From UBA668 sp046052275 (GTDB taxonomy: Bacteria > Actinomycetota > Acidimicrobiia > Acidimicrobiales > Ilumatobacteraceae), in the NCBI GenBank assembly GCA_046052275.1, contig JBJOMQ010000106.1:1-8133 (forward strand): 8,133 bases of DNA, read 5' to 3'. A model generated the notes under the pieces. The model saw nothing but the letters and a program-made list of their open reading frames with translations, had not been told where the DNA came from and did not search any database. Positions 5,369 through 8,133 of the stretch are shown piece by piece; positions within the stretch are counted from its first letter, which is position 1, and each line of letters starts with the position of its first letter. A program made the position numbers and the translations under genes.

Positions 5369-5643
5369 CCGACTCACCGAGCAGCGCGTCATGGGCGGTG
5401 CGCAGTGTGCGCTGGTACCAGCGGGCAGCTGCTGGCAGGCCGAGCCCGTGCCGATTCACGCCGACCTGCAGCGCCTACGCGGTCGAGGCGCTCGAGCACC
5501 ACGGCACGCTGCGTGGTCTAGTGCTGACGCTCCGTCGACTTCTTCGCTGCCGTCCCTTTGGCCCGTCGGGGTGGGATCCGGTGCCGTTGCCCGGTGAGCC
5601 CCGACCAACCCGCCGTCGTCTGTCCCGGAAGGAACCCTCATGA
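5365..5643 (+). CDS. yidD: Membrane protein insertion efficiency factor YidD
   Basis: The protein has 92 residues. YidD is a small amphipathic membrane-associated protein that assists YidC-dependent insertion. The family core is clear: WYQRAAAG (17-24), CRFTPTCSAYAVEALEHHG (29-47), then LRRLLRCRPFGPSGWDPVP (56-74), including conserved Cys29, Cys35 and Cys62. The C-terminal tail is basic. The GTG start overlaps the rnpA stop as GTGA, and its own stop overlaps the yidC start as ATGA, so the gene is locked between its neighbours. The upstream part of the same open frame is the shadow of rnpA and lacks YidD similarity. Confidence 0.94.
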   Translation: MTDSPSSASWAVRSVRWYQRAAAGRPSPCRFTPTCSAYAVEALEHHGTLRGLVLTLRRLLRCRPFGPSGWDPVPLPGEPRPTRRRLSRKEPS

Positions 5644-6650
5644 GCGTGCCCGTCCTGTCGTCGATCGTGTCGATCGGCTTCTTCGAACCGCCCGCAGCGC
5701 TGCTGGCGTGGTTCTACAGCATCACGCATAGCTACGTGGCGGCGATCTCGCTCATCGCGCTCGTGGTGATGCTCGTGACATCGCCCCTCGTGCTGAAGAG
5801 CACCAAGGGCATGCTCGAGATGCAGCGCCTGCAGCCCGAATTGCGTGCGCTGCAGCAGCAGCACCGAGGCGACCGCCAGAAGCTCAACGAAGAGATGATG
5901 AAGCTGTACCAGGAACACCGGGTGAACCCGCTGGCCTCCTGCCTGCCGCTGCTGCTGCAGATGCCGGTCTTCATCATCATGTTCCAGGTGCTGCACGGCC
6001 TCAGCGAGAAGAACGCCGCTGGAGCCCCGGCGCCGAAGTTCATCTCCGAGTCGTCTGAGCTGTACGCAGCGCTGATTGCCGGTCAGGGCGAGATGCGCTC
6101 GTGGGGGCTCGATCTGGCCGTGACCCCGTGGCAGATGTTCTCGCGGTCGTTCGGCACCGGTCTCGTGTACGGACTGCTCGTGGCGGCGCTGGGATTCCTG
6201 TACTGGATCCAGCAGCGCATGGTGGCGAGCCGGGCCACGGTGTCGCCGCAGATGTCGGCGGCGCAGCAGAAGATCTTCCAGTACCTGCCGGTGGTGTTCG
6301 CCGTCTTCCTGGTCTTCTACCTCACCGGTCTCGTCGTGTACTACATGGCGCAGGCCGTGATCCGCATTGGCCTCAACTGGTATATCACGCATCGGTTCTA
6401 CAAGGGCGACGAGTCGCTCGGCCGTCAGGCGCAGGCGGCGGGCCAGCGTGCCCGTGAGATGGCCGCCAAGGATGGCGGCGGCGGCATGTTCGCCCAGTTG
6501 AAGCGTGATGCGGCAGAGACCGCCGCTACGAGTCAGCGCCCGACGACCAGCAAGCGAGTCACGCCGCCGAAGAACGCCCCGACCTCGGGTCGCGGCCCCA
6601 CCAAGTCCCGACCCGCGTCCACCGGCAAGGCCGGGCGGCGTAAGCGCTGA
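5640..6650 (+). CDS. yidC: Membrane protein insertase YidC (Oxa1 family)
   Basis: The protein has 336 residues. It inserts membrane proteins alone or with SecYEG. It is the Gram-positive type, without the large periplasmic domain of E. coli YidC. Membrane segments are predicted at about 32-50, 98-120, 172-190 and one or two within 213-249. The first cytoplasmic loop carries the conserved coiled-coil signature MQRLQPELRALQQQ (61-74) and KLNEEMMKLYQEHRVNPLAS (81-100). The tail from about 256 is long and basic (ending AGRRKR) and may contact ribosomes. No lipobox is seen. The ATG start has GGAAGGA six bases upstream. The position where most homologues have a groove Arg or Lys in the first core helix holds Met44 (see findings). 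Confidence 0.96.
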   Translation: MSVPVLSSIVSIGFFEPPAALLAWFYSITHSYVAAISLIALVVMLVTSPLVLKSTKGMLEMQRLQPELRALQQQHRGDRQKLNEEMMKLYQEHRVNPLASCLPLLLQMPVFIIMFQVLHGLSEKNAAGAPAPKFISESSELYAALIAGQGEMRSWGLDLAVTPWQMFSRSFGTGLVYGLLVAALGFLYWIQQRMVASRATVSPQMSAAQQKIFQYLPVVFAVFLVFYLTGLVVYYMAQAVIRIGLNWYITHRFYKGDESLGRQAQAAGQRAREMAAKDGGGGMFAQLKRDAAETAATSQRPTTSKRVTPPKNAPTSGRGPTKSRPASTGKAGRRKR

Positions 6651-6668
6651 GCGAGGACTGCGATCACC

Positions 6669-6698
6669 ATGGAATGGATTCGGTATGGAATGGATTGA
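6669..6698 (+). repeat. Duplicated jag start with a nine-codon decoy ORF
   Basis: The 12-mer ATGGAATGGATT occurs twice, at 6669-6680 and 6685-6696, 16 bases apart and therefore in different frames. The second copy is the jag start. The first opens a short frame, MEWIRYGMD, ending at TGA 6696-6698, past the jag ATG. The only purine-rich ribosome-site-like stretch (GAGGA, 6653-6657 region) is 11 bases before the first ATG and 27 before the second. Confidence 0.6.
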
Positions 6699-7572
6699 GA
6701 CAACGGGACGAACCGTTGACGAGGCCAAGGAGGCGGCACTTGACCGCCTCGGCGTGGCTCCCGACGACGCCGAGTTCGAGGTGCTCGAGGAGCCCAAGGC
6801 GGGCCTGTTCGGCCGGACACGGGGCGAGGCCAGGGTTCGGGCGCGGGTGCGCCCCGCGCTGGCGCGCCAGAAGCTCGATCGGCGCCGGCGCAGCAAGTCG
6901 GGTGGCCGGAGCGATGGCGACTCGAGTGGGTCGTCGTCGGCCGAGCGCGGTGCATCGGGGCCCTCGAAGAAGCCGTCCAAGAAGTCTGGCCGTAGCTCGT
7001 CACCGCGCCCAGCGCGCGAAGATGCGGCCCCGAGCGGTACCGTCTCGTCGGGATCAACTGCAGCACCAAGGGGTGTTGCCGCACAGGGAGAGCATGTCGT
7101 GGATGCACAGCAGGTAGGCGAGGAAGCCCGTCGGTTCATGGTCGGCCTGTTGGGTGCGTTTGGTGCGGAGGGCGACGTCGAGGTGGTGCGCGACGGCGAC
7201 GATCTCGAGGTGCGTGTTGCCGGCGAGAACCTCGGTCTGCTGGTCGGACCCCGTGGTACCACGCTGCAGGCCGTCCAGGATCTCGTGCGGGTCGCAGCGC
7301 AGCGCCGGCTTGGCGATCACGAGACCCGCCTGCGGGTCGATGTGGGCGGCTACCGCGAGCGCCGCCGTGAGGCGCTCGGCCGGTTCGCCGTGCAGATGGC
7401 CGATGAGGTGAAGGCGTCGGGTGTCGCCCGAGTGCTCGAGCCGATGTCGTCGGCCGACCGGAAGATCATTCACGACACCCTGTCGGGGGTCGAGGGCATC
7501 GAGACGCGCTCGGAGGGCGACGACCCGCAGCGGCGGGTCGTGATTGCCCCTGCAAGTGGCGCCCCCGCCTGA
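6685..7572 (+). CDS. jag: Jag/KhpB RNA-binding protein (Jag-N, KH, R3H domains)
   Basis: The protein has 295 residues. Jag/KhpB binds RNA and influences cell division and elongation in Gram-positive bacteria; it is usually encoded beside yidC. The Jag-N domain spans about 1-50 with the start MEWIETTGRTVDEAKEAAL and the motif KAGLFG at 38-43. Residues about 60-140 are a long Ser/Gly/Lys/Arg-rich linker, probably disordered. The KH domain follows at about 143-215, with the GxxG loop GPRG at 188-191. The R3H domain spans about 222-288 with RKIIH (259-263), which gives the RxxxH signature. The ATG at 6685 matches the family start, and no in-frame start precedes it past the yidC stop. It lies 34 bases after yidC, with a duplicated start region in between. 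Confidence 0.93.
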   Translation: MEWIETTGRTVDEAKEAALDRLGVAPDDAEFEVLEEPKAGLFGRTRGEARVRARVRPALARQKLDRRRRSKSGGRSDGDSSGSSSAERGASGPSKKPSKKSGRSSSPRPAREDAAPSGTVSSGSTAAPRGVAAQGEHVVDAQQVGEEARRFMVGLLGAFGAEGDVEVVRDGDDLEVRVAGENLGLLVGPRGTTLQAVQDLVRVAAQRRLGDHETRLRVDVGGYRERRREALGRFAVQMADEVKASGVARVLEPMSSADRKIIHDTLSGVEGIETRSEGDDPQRRVVIAPASGAPA

Positions 7573-8098
7573 TCCCCTCCATGAGGTGCTGAGCGGCCTG
7601 CGCCATCGCGGGTCGATCGGCACGACCTCGATCGACGAGGCCATTGCTCACGCAGAGCGATTCGTCGCGCTCCTGCCGTCCGCTCCCCAGTTCATCGCCG
7701 ATCTCGGGTCCGGCGGCGGCCTTCCCGGCCTTGTCATTGCCGTCCGCCGCCCTGACGACAGGGTGGTGCTGGTTGAGCGCAGGCTTTCAAGGGCGGATCA
7801 GTTGCGGCGGGCCGTCGGAGCGCTGTCGCTCGGTGGGCGGGTGGAGGTTCACGCTGGCGACGTCCGCACGCTGGCGGCGGAACGGCCCCAGCAGTTCGAC
7901 GTGGTCACGGCGCGCAGCTTCGGACCGCCGTCGATGACCGGGAGATGGGGATCGGCGCTGCTGAGGAGCGGCGGTGTGCTGCTGGTGAGCGAGCCCCCGG
8001 TGTCCGGTAACGATCGGTGGCCGGCGGAACTCCTCGAGGAGTGCGGACTTGCCGATGGCGGACTCGTCTCGGGAATCCGCACCCTGCGCCGCCGCTGA
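7556..8098 (+). CDS. rsmG: 16S rRNA (guanine-527-N7)-methyltransferase RsmG, short form
   Basis: The protein has 180 residues from the chosen GTG, shorter than the usual 205-240. RsmG adds a methyl group from S-adenosylmethionine to G527 of 16S rRNA. The SAM-binding motif DLGSGGGLPGLVIA is at 49-62, the acidic end of strand 2 is at VVLVERRL (70-77), and the FDVVTARSFGPP segment (114-125) matches the family's SRAFA region. The end (GGVLLVSEPP, 139-148) differs from canonical RsmG and the last strands seem reduced. The gene position after jag supports the name. The start is uncertain: GTG 7556 overlaps jag by 17 bases, TTG 7544 adds four residues, and GTG 7586 removes ten. None has a good ribosome site. 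Confidence 0.82.
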   Translation: MAPPPDPLHEVLSGLRHRGSIGTTSIDEAIAHAERFVALLPSAPQFIADLGSGGGLPGLVIAVRRPDDRVVLVERRLSRADQLRRAVGALSLGGRVEVHAGDVRTLAAERPQQFDVVTARSFGPPSMTGRWGSALLRSGGVLLVSEPPVSGNDRWPAELLEECGLADGGLVSGIRTLRRR

Positions 8099-8111
8099 CG
8101 GCAGCCGATCC

Positions 8112-8133
8112 CGTGCCGACCAGGGACGGCACG
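8112..8133 (+). terminator. Hairpin at the window end, possible terminator after rsmG
   Basis: CGTGCCG (8112-8118) and CGGCACG (8127-8133) are perfect 7-base arms around an eight-base loop, beginning 13 bases after the rsmG stop. This is a plausible transcription stop for the rightward unit. The window ends at the last base of the stem, so a T-run cannot be seen. Confidence 0.45.

Noticed and set aside
6505..6684. Jag extended upstream into yidC
   Set aside because: The extra residues are an out-of-frame reading of the yidC tail, and Jag-N begins at MEWIE.
5475..7262. Long open frame (595 codons) on the minus strand opposite yidD, yidC and jag
   Set aside because: It spans three recognised genes in antisense, has no family-like motif and is rich in His/Arg/Gly, as expected for a codon-bias shadow.
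1..8133. Mobile elements, CRISPR arrays, tRNA or rRNA genes, phage or defence genes
   Set aside because: None seen: no transposase, integrase, spaced direct-repeat array or tRNA-like cloverleaf was noticed, and nearly all sequence is accounted for by conserved core genes.

Overview
This window is the chromosomal replication-origin neighbourhood of a high-GC bacterium. The gene order gyrB-dciA-recF-dnaN-dnaA (leftward) and rpmH-rnpA-yidD-yidC-jag-rsmG (rightward) matches the conserved actinobacterial origin region. The dnaN-recF-DUF721-gyrB order is that of mycobacteria. The short, C-terminally reduced RsmG, the RnpA N-terminus and the YidC sequence suggest class Acidimicrobiia (Ilumatobacter-like); this placement is an inference from memory of those families, not a search. 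Most genes start with GTG or TTG; only dciA, yidC and jag start with ATG.

Layout. Positions 1-198 hold the N-terminus of gyrB on the minus strand, running off the left edge. Positions 199-395 are a gyrB leader with two hairpins and a palindrome. Positions 396-2946 hold dciA, recF and dnaN on the minus strand, joined by 4-base ATGA and GTGA overlaps. Positions 2947-3253 are the dnaN/dnaA gap, which carries DnaA-box-like 9-mers and the locally AT-rich stretch expected of oriC. dnaA occupies 3254-4621 on the minus strand. Positions 4622-4901 are the divergent dnaA/rpmH control region, with another cluster of DnaA boxes that includes the only perfect TTGTCCACA found. Positions 4902-6650 hold rpmH, rnpA, yidD and yidC, again joined by 4-base overlaps. 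jag (6685-7572) and rsmG (about 7556-8098) follow, and the window closes in a hairpin (8112-8133) that may be a terminator.

Function. The leftward genes make the initiator (DnaA), sliding clamp (DnaN), gap repair factor (RecF), helicase-loading factor (DciA) and gyrase B subunit. The rightward genes make ribosomal protein L34, the RNase P protein, membrane-insertion factors (YidD, YidC), the RNA-binding protein Jag/KhpB and a 16S rRNA methyltransferase (RsmG).

All protein genes belong to known core families, and I see no mobile element, CRISPR array, RNA gene or unknown gene system. The points worth a second look are the DnaA boxes on both sides of dnaA with a recurring tandem-pair motif, a possible DnaA-trio-like unwinding element, a duplicated start region ahead of jag, a YidC lacking the usual groove arginine, and the uninterrupted chains of 4-base gene overlaps.
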